64,000 bases of DNA from Bacteroidota bacterium (GTDB lineage: Bacteria > Bacteroidota > Bacteroidia > Cytophagales > Cyclobacteriaceae). The stretch covers positions 19,948 through 83,947 of the forward strand of contig JAFDYU010000017.1 of assembly GCA_018267285.1 (NCBI GenBank). The letters run 5' to 3'. Shown here piece after piece: positions 17,953-27,170 of the stretch. The notes below the pieces were generated by a model. It saw only the letters and a list, made by a program, of their open reading frames with translations. It did not search any database and was not told the origin of the DNA. Each line of letters begins with the position of its first letter. The stretch's first letter is position 1. A program made the translations under genes and the position numbers.

Positions 17953-18975
17953 ATGAAACGGATTTTGTTGTTTGTACTAATTGGGTTTACAACTGAAGTA
18001 TCCTTGGCGCAGATGTACCAGTGGAAAAACATTTCGGTAAATGTAAAATCTTCTTTCCGTGCGCTTTCTGTTGTTGATGATAAGGTAGCCTGGGCAGGCG
18101 GTTCTAATGGATTTATTGGCCGTACGTGCGATGGAGGGATAACCTGGTCGTTTAATCAAGTAGCCAGTTTTGAAAAATTGGATTTTCGATCGGTCTATGC
18201 GTTTGATTCACTCCGGGCAATTATTGCGAACGCAGGTTCTCCGGCCATGATCTTACAAACCACAGACGGAGGAAAAAATTGGAAATCGGTTTACAAAAAC
18301 GAAAATAAAGATGCATTTATTGATGGCCTTGATTTTTGGAATGAAAAAAAGGGAATGGTTTATGGCGACCCTATCGAAGGGAAAATGCTGCTTATTAAAA
18401 CCGTAGATGGCGGAAACACGTGGGCAGATTTGCCCGAAGCACAACGTCCGGTATTAAAAAAGGGTGAAGCATCCTTTGCTGCCAGCGGTACGGGCATCCG
18501 TTGTTATGGAAACGAAAAGGTAGTGATCACCACCGGGGGCATGGTTTCACGATTGTGGACCACAAAAGACGGAGGTCAACATTGGAGCGTTCAGGATTTG
18601 CCGATTACACAAGGCACCGAAAGCACCGGAGCTTATTCTTCATTTTTCTGGAAGAAAAAAGGAGTACTTGTTGGTGGCGATTTTAAAAAAGACTCACAAA
18701 TGGGGCAGCACGTTTACATCACATCCGATCAGGGTAAAATCTGGCACGTGCCCATACGCCCTACCCGCGGCCTGCGCGAATGCGTAGAATTTTTAAAGGA
18801 TGACTATTTGATTGCCGTGGGGCCGCAAGGTGCCGACCTATCGAACGATGGGGGCATCAACTGGATTGACCTATCCGATGAAAAAGGATTCCACACCGTG
18901 CGAAAAGCCCGAGATGGCTCATTAATTGTGGCCGCAGGCAATGGAAAGATTAGCGTAATTTTGGAAAAGAAATAA
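17953..18975 (+). CDS. Secreted YCF48/BNR-like beta-propeller protein
   Basis: A 340-residue exported protein with a signal peptide (MKRILLFVLIGFTTEVSLAQ). The mature part has repeated blades with the BNR/photosystem-II-assembly-like signature, for example TTDGGKNWKSV, TVDGGNTWADL, TKDGGQHWSV, TSDQGKIWHV and SNDGGINWIDL. Bacteroidota members are sometimes annotated as oxidoreductases, for which I see no motif. There is no T9SS C-terminal domain, so it is probably periplasmic. It lies 26 bases after uvrB on the same strand; no functional link is known. Confidence 0.8.
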   Translation: MKRILLFVLIGFTTEVSLAQMYQWKNISVNVKSSFRALSVVDDKVAWAGGSNGFIGRTCDGGITWSFNQVASFEKLDFRSVYAFDSLRAIIANAGSPAMILQTTDGGKNWKSVYKNENKDAFIDGLDFWNEKKGMVYGDPIEGKMLLIKTVDGGNTWADLPEAQRPVLKKGEASFAASGTGIRCYGNEKVVITTGGMVSRLWTTKDGGQHWSVQDLPITQGTESTGAYSSFFWKKKGVLVGGDFKKDSQMGQHVYITSDQGKIWHVPIRPTRGLRECVEFLKDDYLIAVGPQGADLSNDGGINWIDLSDEKGFHTVRKARDGSLIVAAGNGKISVILEKK

Positions 18976-19100
18976 AAGTACCACCCTCATACTTAATCAG
19001 CTCATTTTAAACCACTTAAGCAGGTTTTTCAATAAATCTTTAATCAGAAATTAAATAATAGAAAAATTGTCACAACCGCATATCATCTTTGTCTTACATC

Positions 19101-19145
19101 AAAGCCCGGCAAAATGGGCTACATTACTAACCTAAACCGGGCTTT
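19101..19145 (+). promoter_or_regulatory. Leader hairpin in front of the desaturase
   Basis: AAAGCCCGG (19101-19109) and CCGGGCTTT (19137-19145) are exact inverse complements with a 27-base loop. The structure ends four bases before ATG 19150. A near -7 match (CATCTTTG, 19084-19091) lies just upstream, so the hairpin would be at the 5' end of the mRNA. Confidence 0.45.
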
Positions 19146-19149
19146 AATT

Positions 19150-19920
19150 ATGAAGGCGATCATCATTTTCTTTGTTGCACATTGGTATTTGTCTCTCTTT
19201 TTCCAGACTTTTTTTCTACACAGGTATGCCTCGCACCGGGCGTTTACCATGAATAAATTCACCGAACGAGTTTTTTTTATTCTCACGTGGATATTTGAAG
19301 GCTCCAACTATTTAAGCCCTTTTGGATACGGAGTGATGCACCGCATGCACCACGCCTATGCCGACACCGAAAACGATCCGCATTCTCCCAAATACGATGA
19401 AACCATCTGGAAAATGATGTGGAAAACCAAAACCATTTATTCGGCCATCGCCAACGGAAAAATGACGGTGGAAAGCCGATTTACCGAGGGTGTGCCCCGC
19501 TGGGATTCTTTTGACAAAATTGCCCGTTCATGGCCATCACGCCTTTTTTGGGGATTGCTTTATGTGCTTTTCTACGTACAATTTGCAACCGCGTGGTGGT
19601 TGTGGCTTTTGCTGCCCATTCAATTTTTACTGAGCCCAATTCACGGGGCAATCATCAACTGGTTTGCGCACAAATACGGTTACCGGAATTATGAAGTGGG
19701 CGATACTTCAAAAAACTTTCTGCCTGTAGATTTTTTAATGATGGGCGAAAGCTATCACAACAACCACCACAAGCACGGCTCGCGCGCCAATTTTGGTGGC
19801 ATACGCTGGCACGAAATCGACCCGACTTACATCGTTATTAAACTCCTTGATAAGTTGGGCGTGATTGAAATCGTGAAGCGCAATCAAGTGAAATTTGAGC
19901 GTGTAAAAAAAGCAGCATAG
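19150..19920 (+). CDS. Acyl-CoA / fatty acid desaturase
   Basis: A 256-residue membrane di-iron desaturase. The three histidine boxes are HRYASH (24-29), HRMHH (64-68) and HNNHH (203-207), with hydrophobic segments between them. It introduces a double bond into acyl chains and so adjusts membrane fluidity. The ATG at 19150 is chosen; an in-frame ATG at 19114 would add 12 residues but lies in the loop of the leader hairpin. Compared with delta-9 desaturases of about 300 residues the N-terminus is short, which is common in Bacteroidota. A strong terminator follows. Confidence 0.9.
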   Translation: MKAIIIFFVAHWYLSLFFQTFFLHRYASHRAFTMNKFTERVFFILTWIFEGSNYLSPFGYGVMHRMHHAYADTENDPHSPKYDETIWKMMWKTKTIYSAIANGKMTVESRFTEGVPRWDSFDKIARSWPSRLFWGLLYVLFYVQFATAWWLWLLLPIQFLLSPIHGAIINWFAHKYGYRNYEVGDTSKNFLPVDFLMMGESYHNNHHKHGSRANFGGIRWHEIDPTYIVIKLLDKLGVIEIVKRNQVKFERVKKAA

Positions 19921-19938
19921 CCATAGCTAATCAATACC

Positions 19939-19967
19939 AAAAAAACCGATGTAAATCGGTTTTTTTT
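19939..19967 (+). terminator. Rho-independent terminator after the desaturase
   Basis: AAAAACCGAT, loop GTAA, ATCGGTTTTTTT: a perfect stem of at least ten pairs followed by a T run, 19 bases after the stop codon. Confidence 0.88.
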
Positions 19968-19996
19968 ATTTTAAATTGAACCAACAAATTCTAATT

Positions 19997-20398
19997 GTGA
20001 GCAAGAAAAATAACTTTGGATTAGTTGCGATGGTTTTACTGGCTGTAAGCTGCAAGTACGATGATATTTCACCCTACTCCATTTGCCTGAAAGGAGAAAT
20101 TGTCTTGAGCACTTGTTGCACAGGCACTACCTTTATTAACCTTGAGACTTCAATACAACTCGGCAAAAAAATTACATGGGCAAATCACGAGTATCAAAAT
20201 ATGATTCAAGTGCCAGGCTATCTGGGAAATCCAACGATTAATACAATCGGAAAAGAGGTCTATCTGAATTTACGAGCCATCGACATGAAACATGACCAAA
20301 ATCTTTTCCCGACTGAGATTTGCTTTTGTCTTATCCCAATAGCTCTAGATGTGCCTGTTTACGTAGCAGTAAATTACTCATACGGATCTTGTCCTTAG
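19997..20398 (+). CDS. Small hypothetical lipoprotein
   Basis: A 133-residue protein. The GTG at 19997 gives a standard lipoprotein signal (MSKKNNFGLVAMVLLAVSC, lipobox AVSC, Cys19); an in-frame TTG seven codons earlier is less likely. The mature part is beta-rich and contains a CC pair and several further cysteines (CLKGE, STCCTG, EICFCLIP, YGSCP), suggesting disulfides in the periplasm. I do not recognise a family. It stands alone between the desaturase terminator and the convergent priA gene. Confidence 0.6.
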   Translation: MSKKNNFGLVAMVLLAVSCKYDDISPYSICLKGEIVLSTCCTGTTFINLETSIQLGKKITWANHEYQNMIQVPGYLGNPTINTIGKEVYLNLRAIDMKHDQNLFPTEICFCLIPIALDVPVYVAVNYSYGSCP

Positions 20399-20421
20399 TA
20401 ACTCAAGGCATCAGGGGCAGA

Positions 20422-22926
20422 TTACACCGGATCTACGTCAAAAACTATTTTTACGTTTCGATACGTTTTTTCTGTTTGTAGACGTGCTGCTTCGTGGAGT
20501 AGAAAATCTTTGATCTCGGATAAGTGCCCCTGATCGCGTGGGATTTTTAAAAGTACGTGCATCAGAAATTCATTTCTGATTTTTGAGATCATCGGTTCAC
20601 TGGGCCCTAAAATTTTTATTCCTTTCAATTTATTTTTCAATGCTTCTGTAAATTTGAGTGAAGCCTCCCGCGAAATCTTTTTGTCAGGGTTCTTGAAAGT
20701 AATCTCAATTAATCTGGAAAAAGGCGGGTAAAAATTTTGTCTGCGGTCGTGCAGTTGTTCCTTTAGAAAACCATCAACATCATTGCTTATCACAAAAGCA
20801 AACAACGGGTGGCGGGGCTGCGTTGTTTGCACAATTACCTTGCCTTGCTTTTCCCTCCGCCCTGCCCTTCCGCTCACCTGGGTAATCAATTGAAATGCCC
20901 TTTCGTACGAACGGAAATCTGGAAAGTGCATCAGTCGGTCGGCATCAAACACGCCCACCAAGCTAACCTTATCAAAATCCAAACCTTTGGTCACCATTTG
21001 TGTGCCTACTAAAATATCGGTTTGGCCGCTTTCGAAGCCGGAAATAATTTCTTCGTATCCCGACTTGGTTCGTGTGGTCTCCAGGTCCATGCGCTGAACG
21101 GCTGCCTCCGGAAAAAATAGTTTCAATTCTTCCTCCAACTTTTCCGTTCCATAGCCTATCGTTAAAATTCTTTTCGAAGTGCACTCAGGGCATTGGCTGG
21201 GCAGCCCTTCGTGGTAGCCGCAATAATGGCAGACCAGCGCGTGACGAAACTGATGGTACGTTAGGCTCACCGCACAGTTGATGCACTTGGGCACCCAGCC
21301 GCAATCTTCGCACTGAACCAGGGGCGAGTGCCCTCTTCGGTTTTGAAAAAGAATTACCTGTTCTTTTTTGGTTATCGTTTCTTTAATTTCAGTTAGCAGT
21401 TTCGAAGAAAATTCGCCTTTATTGGTTTTTCTTTTTTTCTCAGCAGATAGGTCCGCAAAATCGATTGCAGGAAGAACCGCAGTTCCAAACCGTTCTGTTA
21501 AGGTCACCAATCCGTACTTCCCAGTTTCCGTATGATGAAACGATTCGGCTGAAGGTGTTGCGCTACCCAAAATAATTTTTGCGTGGTGAAGTTGTGCCAT
21601 CATCAGGGCAGCATCGCGTGCGTGGTACCGAGGTGCCGGATCGTGTTGTTTGTACGAAGGATCGTGCTCTTCGTCAACAATTATCAGCCCAAGATTATCA
21701 AACGGAAGAAACACAGACGAACGCACACCCACTACAAATTTAAATTTTCCAAGGAGTACACCTTTCCAAACTTCCACCCTTTCGTTATCCGAAAATTTAG
21801 AATGATACACACCCAGTGTACTTCCAAATATTTTTATTAAGCGCAATACAATTTGGGTAGTGAGGGCAATCTCGGGCAAAAGGTACAGTACTTGATTTCC
21901 ACCGTCCAGTGCGCGTTTAATCAAATCGATGTAAATTTCTGTTTTACCGCTGCCGGTTACCCCGTGGAGCAGCACAGCATGTTTTTGTTCAAATAAATTT
22001 AGAATTGAATTACGGGCTTGCTCCTGGCGTTCGCTAAGCATAACCGAGTGCTGTTGTTTAGGGTCATCGAAACCGAAACGGGGCACCGCAATTTCAAATT
22101 CTTCTAAAATATTTTTCTTAACTAAAGTTTTTACCGAAGCCTCTGAAATATCCTCGTCTATTAATTCTGATTTAGCAATCCCTTTTTCATTCAACGAAAC
22201 ATTTGCAAAAACCGGAATACGTTGCAGGTATTTTAATAAGACCGATTCTTGTTTTGGCGTTTTAGAAATTGTCTTAAAAACTTCTTCCAGTTTTTTCTTT
22301 GCCAAATAATCTTTACCCAAACGAATCCGTTTTTCAATTTTTGGTTTAAATTTTTCTTTAACCTGTTCGAAAATGATAATCGCTTCTTTAGAAACCAGTG
22401 ACTTCAGCAGGTTGTAGATGGACTTTGTTCCCACTCGCTTAACGATTTCGGAATAATTCAGCGATTCGTTTTTCAAATGCTGAAGCAGCAACCTTTCCAT
22501 TTCAGAAAAATCAAATTCCGTTTCGTCTATATCAAAACCCGGATTGATCTGTACCAACGACTCACTCGATAATTTTAAACCCGAGGGCAGTGCGGCATTC
22601 AGTACTTCGCCCGGTGTACATAGGTAATATTCTGCTATCCATTCGTAAAACTGAAATTGAAGCGGATAGATGATTTCGTTTTCATCAAGTAGATCAAAAA
22701 TATATTTGGCATCGTAGTCTTTGGGGGGTTGATTATGAAGGGAAACGATAACACCTGTTTGAATTTTTTTAGTTCCGAACGGCACAATAGCTCGTTGCCC
22801 GGTCTTTACTTTTGAATTGAGTAACACCGGCACCCGGTACGTAAACAACTTCGCTACTGGCACAGGAATGAGCAGTTCTGCAAAGATGGTTTCGTTGATA
22901 TCAAACGTGAGCGATTCCGTTGCCAT
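20422..22926 (-). CDS. priA: Primosomal replication helicase PriA
   Basis: An 834-residue 3'-5' helicase that restarts collapsed replication forks. The N-terminal 3'BD domain (FAELLIPVPVAKLFTYRVP) is followed by a winged helix, then the helicase core with [12 protein letters not shown] and VDEEHD, a zinc-binding insert with paired cysteines (CEDCGWVPKCINC and CHYCGYHEGLPSQCPEC), GTQMVTKGLDF and QVSGRAGR. The ATG at 22926 is preferred over a TTG two codons upstream. A TAGTTTTG promoter match ends only 3 bases before this ATG. Confidence 0.97.
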   Translation of the reverse strand: MATESLTFDINETIFAELLIPVPVAKLFTYRVPVLLNSKVKTGQRAIVPFGTKKIQTGVIVSLHNQPPKDYDAKYIFDLLDENEIIYPLQFQFYEWIAEYYLCTPGEVLNAALPSGLKLSSESLVQINPGFDIDETEFDFSEMERLLLQHLKNESLNYSEIVKRVGTKSIYNLLKSLVSKEAIIIFEQVKEKFKPKIEKRIRLGKDYLAKKKLEEVFKTISKTPKQESVLLKYLQRIPVFANVSLNEKGIAKSELIDEDISEASVKTLVKKNILEEFEIAVPRFGFDDPKQQHSVMLSERQEQARNSILNLFEQKHAVLLHGVTGSGKTEIYIDLIKRALDGGNQVLYLLPEIALTTQIVLRLIKIFGSTLGVYHSKFSDNERVEVWKGVLLGKFKFVVGVRSSVFLPFDNLGLIIVDEEHDPSYKQHDPAPRYHARDAALMMAQLHHAKIILGSATPSAESFHHTETGKYGLVTLTERFGTAVLPAIDFADLSAEKKRKTNKGEFSSKLLTEIKETITKKEQVILFQNRRGHSPLVQCEDCGWVPKCINCAVSLTYHQFRHALVCHYCGYHEGLPSQCPECTSKRILTIGYGTEKLEEELKLFFPEAAVQRMDLETTRTKSGYEEIISGFESGQTDILVGTQMVTKGLDFDKVSLVGVFDADRLMHFPDFRSYERAFQLITQVSGRAGRREKQGKVIVQTTQPRHPLFAFVISNDVDGFLKEQLHDRRQNFYPPFSRLIEITFKNPDKKISREASLKFTEALKNKLKGIKILGPSEPMISKIRNEFLMHVLLKIPRDQGHLSEIKDFLLHEAARLQTEKTYRNVKIVFDVDPV

Positions 22927-22929
22927 TCT

Positions 22930-22937
22930 CAAAACTA
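22930..22937 (-). promoter_or_regulatory. TAnnTTTG match directly before priA
   Basis: TAGTTTTG on the minus strand ends 3 bases before ATG 22926. If it is a real -7 element the priA mRNA would be almost leaderless; it may also be a chance match. Confidence 0.35.
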
Positions 22938-22992
22938 AGGAATTTGATTTTGATGATCTGTGTTTTCAATTTATCTTCATAAAACTTTTTTT

Positions 22993-23631
22993 ATGAATAT
23001 CAACCTCGACATTGAAGTGGCGGTGCGTTTGTTGCTCTCTTTTGCCATCGGTACTTCTATTGGCCTGGAGCGGGAATACCGGAGCAAGGCAGCCGGCCTG
23101 CGCACCATGGTGATGATTTGTTTAGGCTCTACCATTTTTACAGAGATTTCGATTCACATTGGCGGTGGCAGTGCCGACCGAATTGCTGCCAATATTGTTA
23201 CCGGCATAGGTTTTCTGGGTGGCGGAGTGATTTTTAAAGACGGCCTGACCATAACGGGCATAACCACAGCCACTACCATTTGGATTTCTGCTGCGCTCGG
23301 TATGGCGGTGGGCTCGGGCGAATATTTTATTGCCGTTGTGGGGTCGGGGGTGGTGCTGGTGGTTCTTACGCTCATGGAAAAGGTACAAGTAATTGTAGAA
23401 CGGATACACCAGTCGAGAACCTATCGCATCTCTTTTCTTCAGAATAGTGATTTTGCAGCTTCATTAGAAAAGTCGATGGATGAGATGAAGCTGGGCTACA
23501 GAAAAAGAAGGGAAGCTAAAGATGCTCATTCTTTTGTATTGATCTATGAAGTTTTCGGTCGCGATAAAAATCTGGAGCAGCTAACCAAATTCTTAAAAGA
23601 AGACACGCGGGTGATTTCGTTTGGGTATTAA
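22993..23631 (+). CDS. MgtC/SapB-family membrane protein
   Basis: A 212-residue inner-membrane protein. The N-terminal half has five hydrophobic segments with the family motifs SFAIGTSIGLEREYRSKAAGLRTM and GIGFLGGGVIFKDG, and the conserved TTATTIWISAALGMA. The C-terminal part (about 140-212) is a small soluble domain resembling an ACT-like fold. The family includes MgtC, needed for growth at low magnesium and in host cells; the role in free-living Bacteroidota is unknown. ATG 22993 gives MNINLDIEVAVRLLL; an upstream TTG extension seems unlikely. Confidence 0.88.
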   Translation: MNINLDIEVAVRLLLSFAIGTSIGLEREYRSKAAGLRTMVMICLGSTIFTEISIHIGGGSADRIAANIVTGIGFLGGGVIFKDGLTITGITTATTIWISAALGMAVGSGEYFIAVVGSGVVLVVLTLMEKVQVIVERIHQSRTYRISFLQNSDFAASLEKSMDEMKLGYRKRREAKDAHSFVLIYEVFGRDKNLEQLTKFLKEDTRVISFGY

Positions 23632-24483
23632 TCAAACCCCCAGATCACCGCCATCCGAAATTTCTACGAGCAGCACTTTTACTTCATCGGCTTTGGCGTG
23701 CTCGCCCATTTTTTCGAAACTCATAACCAGATTTCGTAAAGCCCTACGCACAATTTCAAGGCTGTTGCAGGCTTCAAAAAAAGAAGGTTGCGGCACCAGG
23801 TGAAGTTCGTGTATGTAGTTTTCTATATCTTGTTTTGAAAAAATCAGTCCGCGGTTGAACGCGTTGATATAAAATTGATGGTTGTCGTCTTTGTACGTAA
23901 GGATAAAAAGATTGGGAAGGTTTACTCCATGCACCGGAAGCTTGAGTTTTTGTGCAACGAGCATGTAAATGACACAAAGAGTGATCGGATTTCCTTTTCG
24001 GGATTCGAGCACGATGTTCATCATGGAATTGCCTGGCGAATGAAAATTTTTTGTGTTTGCCCCGAATTTCAGTTTGCCAAACAATACACCGTTGATCACT
24101 TTTATTTGATCAAAGGGGTATAAATCCGGCCTGAACTCAAGCCAGGTTTCATAATAAATTTGTTCGAGCTCCTGTTTTAATTTTTCAAGTTCAATATCCG
24201 GATACTGATAGGTGGCGAGAATCCACATACCGGTGAGCAAATCCTGATCTTTGCTGTTATACCAGTTTTTGAGGCGATCTCGCAGTAAATCGTATTGAAG
24301 TGTATGAATCAGTTCTTCAATTCGCCCTTGTACGGCCGGGTTGAGGTTGCTCTCCCACTCACGCTCTAAAAACGGAATGATCTCTTTGCCGATGGATAAA
24401 ATTTTTCCTTCTACATGCGACACCACCTGCTGATCTTCATCATCGAGCAGCGAAACCAAAGCTTTTAATTCTTTCTCTTCCAC
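23632..24483 (-). CDS. SirB1-like transglutaminase-fold protein
   Basis: A 283-residue protein of the Transglut_core2/SirB1 family. The recognisable core is YPFDQIKVINGVLFGKLKF, then the conserved RKGNPITLCVIYMLVAQKLKLPVHGVNLPNLFIL (about 160-195) and a C-terminal helical part. The family looks like a protease or transglutaminase fold that is mostly inactive; here a cysteine sits in the RxGNPITLC segment where many members have serine. The N-terminal 90 residues are helical repeats. It is convergent with the MgtC-like gene (adjacent stops) and its function is not known. Confidence 0.75.
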   Translation of the reverse strand: MEEKELKALVSLLDDEDQQVVSHVEGKILSIGKEIIPFLEREWESNLNPAVQGRIEELIHTLQYDLLRDRLKNWYNSKDQDLLTGMWILATYQYPDIELEKLKQELEQIYYETWLEFRPDLYPFDQIKVINGVLFGKLKFGANTKNFHSPGNSMMNIVLESRKGNPITLCVIYMLVAQKLKLPVHGVNLPNLFILTYKDDNHQFYINAFNRGLIFSKQDIENYIHELHLVPQPSFFEACNSLEIVRRALRNLVMSFEKMGEHAKADEVKVLLVEISDGGDLGV

Positions 24484-24494
24484 AATCTATTTGA

Positions 24495-24519
24495 GAATTT
24501 GAAGATTTTAGAATTTGAA
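24495..24519. repeat. Short A/T-rich direct repeat
   Basis: GAATTTGAA occurs at 24495-24503 and again at 24511-24519, in the gap between the SirB1-like and carboxylase genes. Composition resembles the heptamer-periodic repeats elsewhere in the window, though the spacing here is 16. Confidence 0.4.
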
Positions 24520-24555
24520 AATAAATGATCTCTTGGCAATTATTTTCATTCTCAC

Positions 24556-26181
24556 TTACGTTTGAATAACTCCCACATTGAACTTCTCCACAACAGAATG
24601 ATTTGCTGCCTCTATGCCCATGGAAATTACATTGCGTGTTTCCAACGGATCGATCACGCCATCCACCCATAATCGGGATGCGGCATAATACGGGCTCAAT
24701 TTTTCATTGTAGCTGTCCGTAATTTCTTTGAGCAAGTTTTTTTCTTCTTCCGCAGAAATCGTTTTGCCCTGCCCTTTCAGGGAGCTTACCCGAATCTGCA
24801 ACAATGTTTTGGCGGCAGAGCTTCCGCTCATCACCGCAAGCTGCGAAGTAGGCCAGGCATAGATCAATCGGGGGTCGTACGCTTTGCCGCACATGGCGTA
24901 GTTGCCCGCGCCATACGAATTGCCAATGATGAACGTAAATTTTGGTACGGTGGAATTGGCCATGGCGTTTACCATTTTAGCGCCATCTTTAATGATGCCG
25001 CCCTGCTCGGCTTTGCTGCCCACCATAAAACCGCTCACATCTTGTAAAAACACTAAAGGAATTTTTCGCTGGTTGCAATTCATTATGAACCTCGCAGCTT
25101 TGTCGGCAGAATCCGAATAGATCACACCGCCCATCTGCATCTCCCCTTTTTTGGTTTTCACCGTTTTTCGTTGGTTGGCAATAATGCCTACCGCCCAACC
25201 ATCGATGCGTGCATAACCGCAAACAATCGTTTTGCCGTAAAGCGATTTATATTCTTCAAATTCAGAATCGTCCGTCAAACGCTTAATTACCTCAAGCATG
25301 TCGTACGGTTTCACCCGGTCTGAAGGAATGAGCCCGTAAATCTCTTCTTGGTTGTGTTTAGGAAGCTTTGGCTCAACACGATCGAATCCTGCTTTTTCAA
25401 AAGCACCAATCTTGTCGAACAAACTTTTGATGTAATCCAGACAGGACTGATCGTTAGGAAATTTATTGTCGGTTACACCTGATATTTCGCAATGAGTGGT
25501 TGCGCCTCCTAGTGTTTCGTTGTCAATGTCTTCGCCAATAGCTGCTTTAACAAGATACGAGCCGGCCAAGAAAATAGAGCCCGTCTTGTCTACAATCATC
25601 GCTTCATCGCTCATGATAGGCAGGTATGCGCCACCGGCCACACAGCTTCCCATGATGGCTGCAATTTGTACAATGCCCATGGACGACATTTTAGCATTGT
25701 TTCTAAACTGTCTTCCAAAATGCTCTTTGTCTGGAAAAATTTCGTCTTGCATGGGAAGATAAACCCCCGCACTGTCTACGAGATAGACAATAGGCAATCG
25801 GTTTTCCATAGCCATTTCCTGAGCGCGCAGGTTTTTTTTTGCCGTGATCGGGAACCATGCACCGGCTTTCACTGTGGCATCGTTGGCAACAATCACACAC
25901 TGGCGGCCTTTGATGTAACCGAGACCCATTACCACTCCACCCGAGGGGCATCCGCCCTGTTCGGCATACATGCCCTCGCCTACAAACAAACCTACTTCTA
26001 AAAAGTTAGATCCTTTATCGGTTAGATAGTCAATTCGTTCACGCGCGGTAAGTTTTCCTTTTTCGTGTTGATCTTTGATTTTCTTTTCGCCTCCGCCAAG
26101 TTTTGTTTTTTTTGTTTTGGTTTGAAGCTGAAAGCAAAGCTGCTTGAACTGATCTTCGTTCTTGTTGAAATCTAAATCCAT
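24556..26181 (-). CDS. Acyl-CoA carboxylase, carboxyltransferase subunit (methylcrotonoyl-CoA type)
   Basis: A 541-residue carboxyltransferase. It carries the start [24 protein letters not shown], then GMGYIKG-like and VANDATVKAGAWFP, LVDSAGVYLPMQDEIFPD, the acyl-CoA oxyanion region IMGSCVAGGAYLPIMSDE, and the second-half signature LQDVSGFMVGSKAEQGGIIKDGAKM with SYGAGNYAMCGKAYDPRLIYAWP. These are features of the MCC beta subunit, which carboxylates 3-methylcrotonyl-CoA in leucine breakdown. The biotin-carrying alpha subunit is not in the window. It is the last gene of an operon with the MCE protein (7 bases upstream) and the amidase. Confidence 0.9.
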   Translation of the reverse strand: MDLDFNKNEDQFKQLCFQLQTKTKKTKLGGGEKKIKDQHEKGKLTARERIDYLTDKGSNFLEVGLFVGEGMYAEQGGCPSGGVVMGLGYIKGRQCVIVANDATVKAGAWFPITAKKNLRAQEMAMENRLPIVYLVDSAGVYLPMQDEIFPDKEHFGRQFRNNAKMSSMGIVQIAAIMGSCVAGGAYLPIMSDEAMIVDKTGSIFLAGSYLVKAAIGEDIDNETLGGATTHCEISGVTDNKFPNDQSCLDYIKSLFDKIGAFEKAGFDRVEPKLPKHNQEEIYGLIPSDRVKPYDMLEVIKRLTDDSEFEEYKSLYGKTIVCGYARIDGWAVGIIANQRKTVKTKKGEMQMGGVIYSDSADKAARFIMNCNQRKIPLVFLQDVSGFMVGSKAEQGGIIKDGAKMVNAMANSTVPKFTFIIGNSYGAGNYAMCGKAYDPRLIYAWPTSQLAVMSGSSAAKTLLQIRVSSLKGQGKTISAEEEKNLLKEITDSYNEKLSPYYAASRLWVDGVIDPLETRNVISMGIEAANHSVVEKFNVGVIQT

Positions 26182-26188
26182 CGAAATT

Positions 26189-27166
26189 CTATTTTTTTTG
26201 TGCCGCTGCTTTTTTCTTCTCTTCTTCTTGCCTGACGAGGTCTTTCTCTATTTTCTTTTTGCTTTTGCCCAAAGGCCCCATAAAATGTTTAGGGTTGGCA
26301 TTAAAGTGTTTGGTGAGCACATCAAGGTCAATAATGAGCTTATTCAAATTTCGGTAAAGGGAATCTTCGGTCATCAGCCGCCCCATGGTGTTGTCGTGTT
26401 TCTTGAGTTTGGCGAGGGACTCATTGAGGGCATCCATCGTGCGCTGCGCTTTTAATAAGGTCTTATTGATTTGTAATCGTTTAAGCGAATCGGAAAGAAT
26501 TTTAAAATTAGCCAGTGTGGGTTTCAATTCGGTAATGATGGCATTGACATTTTCGGCATCGGTTTTAAAACTGGCGGAAAGTTCATCAATTTTTCCGTTG
26601 GCGTTCATTAATGTTTTGTTGAGCAAAATTGGTGTTGCCTGAAGTTTGGCAAAAATAGCATCGAGTTGTTCAAAATTTTTACCAAGGTGGTCTATGGCCA
26701 TGTTAAATTTTCGCAGGGTAGTCTGCAGGTCGGTAGCCACAGGTGTTGCCGTTTCGGAAAGCACATCAAACATACCTTTGGCTACCTCGGTCTTTAGCGT
26801 GTCTCTTTCTTTTAATTTCTTTTTGGAAGGATGTATCTTGAGAAGAACCGATTTCCCTCCCAGCAACTCACTGTTGAGTATCGCTTTGGTGGAATCGGTC
26901 AGCACAATATCCGAATCGATTTCCAGTTCAACCAGCACGTGGTTGTTTCTCTTCTGTAAAATTCGGATGTGGCTCACACGGCCCACCGCATATCCATTTA
27001 CGAGCACCGGGTTAGAAATGGTTAACTGGTTGATGTTGTCGTAAATGGCATAGTATGTTTTTTTGCTTTCGAAAAAATCGATGCCCTTCAGGAAGTTAAA
27101 TCCAAAATAAAGCAACACCAGCGCCAGAGCGCTAAATAGACCTACTTTTATTTCTTTGCTTTTCAC
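26189..27166 (-). CDS. MlaD/MCE-family lipid-transport protein
   Basis: A 325-residue protein anchored by one N-terminal helix (VGLFSALALVLLYFGFNFL). The MCE domain follows (YYAIYDNINQLTISNPVLVNGYAVGRVSHIRI to about residue 120), then a long helical/coiled-coil region (about 150-300) and a Lys/Glu/Ala-rich tail. MCE proteins bind lipids and carry them between the membranes together with an MlaE/MlaF ABC transporter, which is not encoded here. The start is GTG 27166, 4 bases after the amidase stop. The tail and coil suggest a periplasm-spanning arrangement (inference). Confidence 0.88.
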   Translation of the reverse strand: MKSKEIKVGLFSALALVLLYFGFNFLKGIDFFESKKTYYAIYDNINQLTISNPVLVNGYAVGRVSHIRILQKRNNHVLVELEIDSDIVLTDSTKAILNSELLGGKSVLLKIHPSKKKLKERDTLKTEVAKGMFDVLSETATPVATDLQTTLRKFNMAIDHLGKNFEQLDAIFAKLQATPILLNKTLMNANGKIDELSASFKTDAENVNAIITELKPTLANFKILSDSLKRLQINKTLLKAQRTMDALNESLAKLKKHDNTMGRLMTEDSLYRNLNKLIIDLDVLTKHFNANPKHFMGPLGKSKKKIEKDLVRQEEEKKKAAAQKK

Positions 27167-27170
27167 GTGT

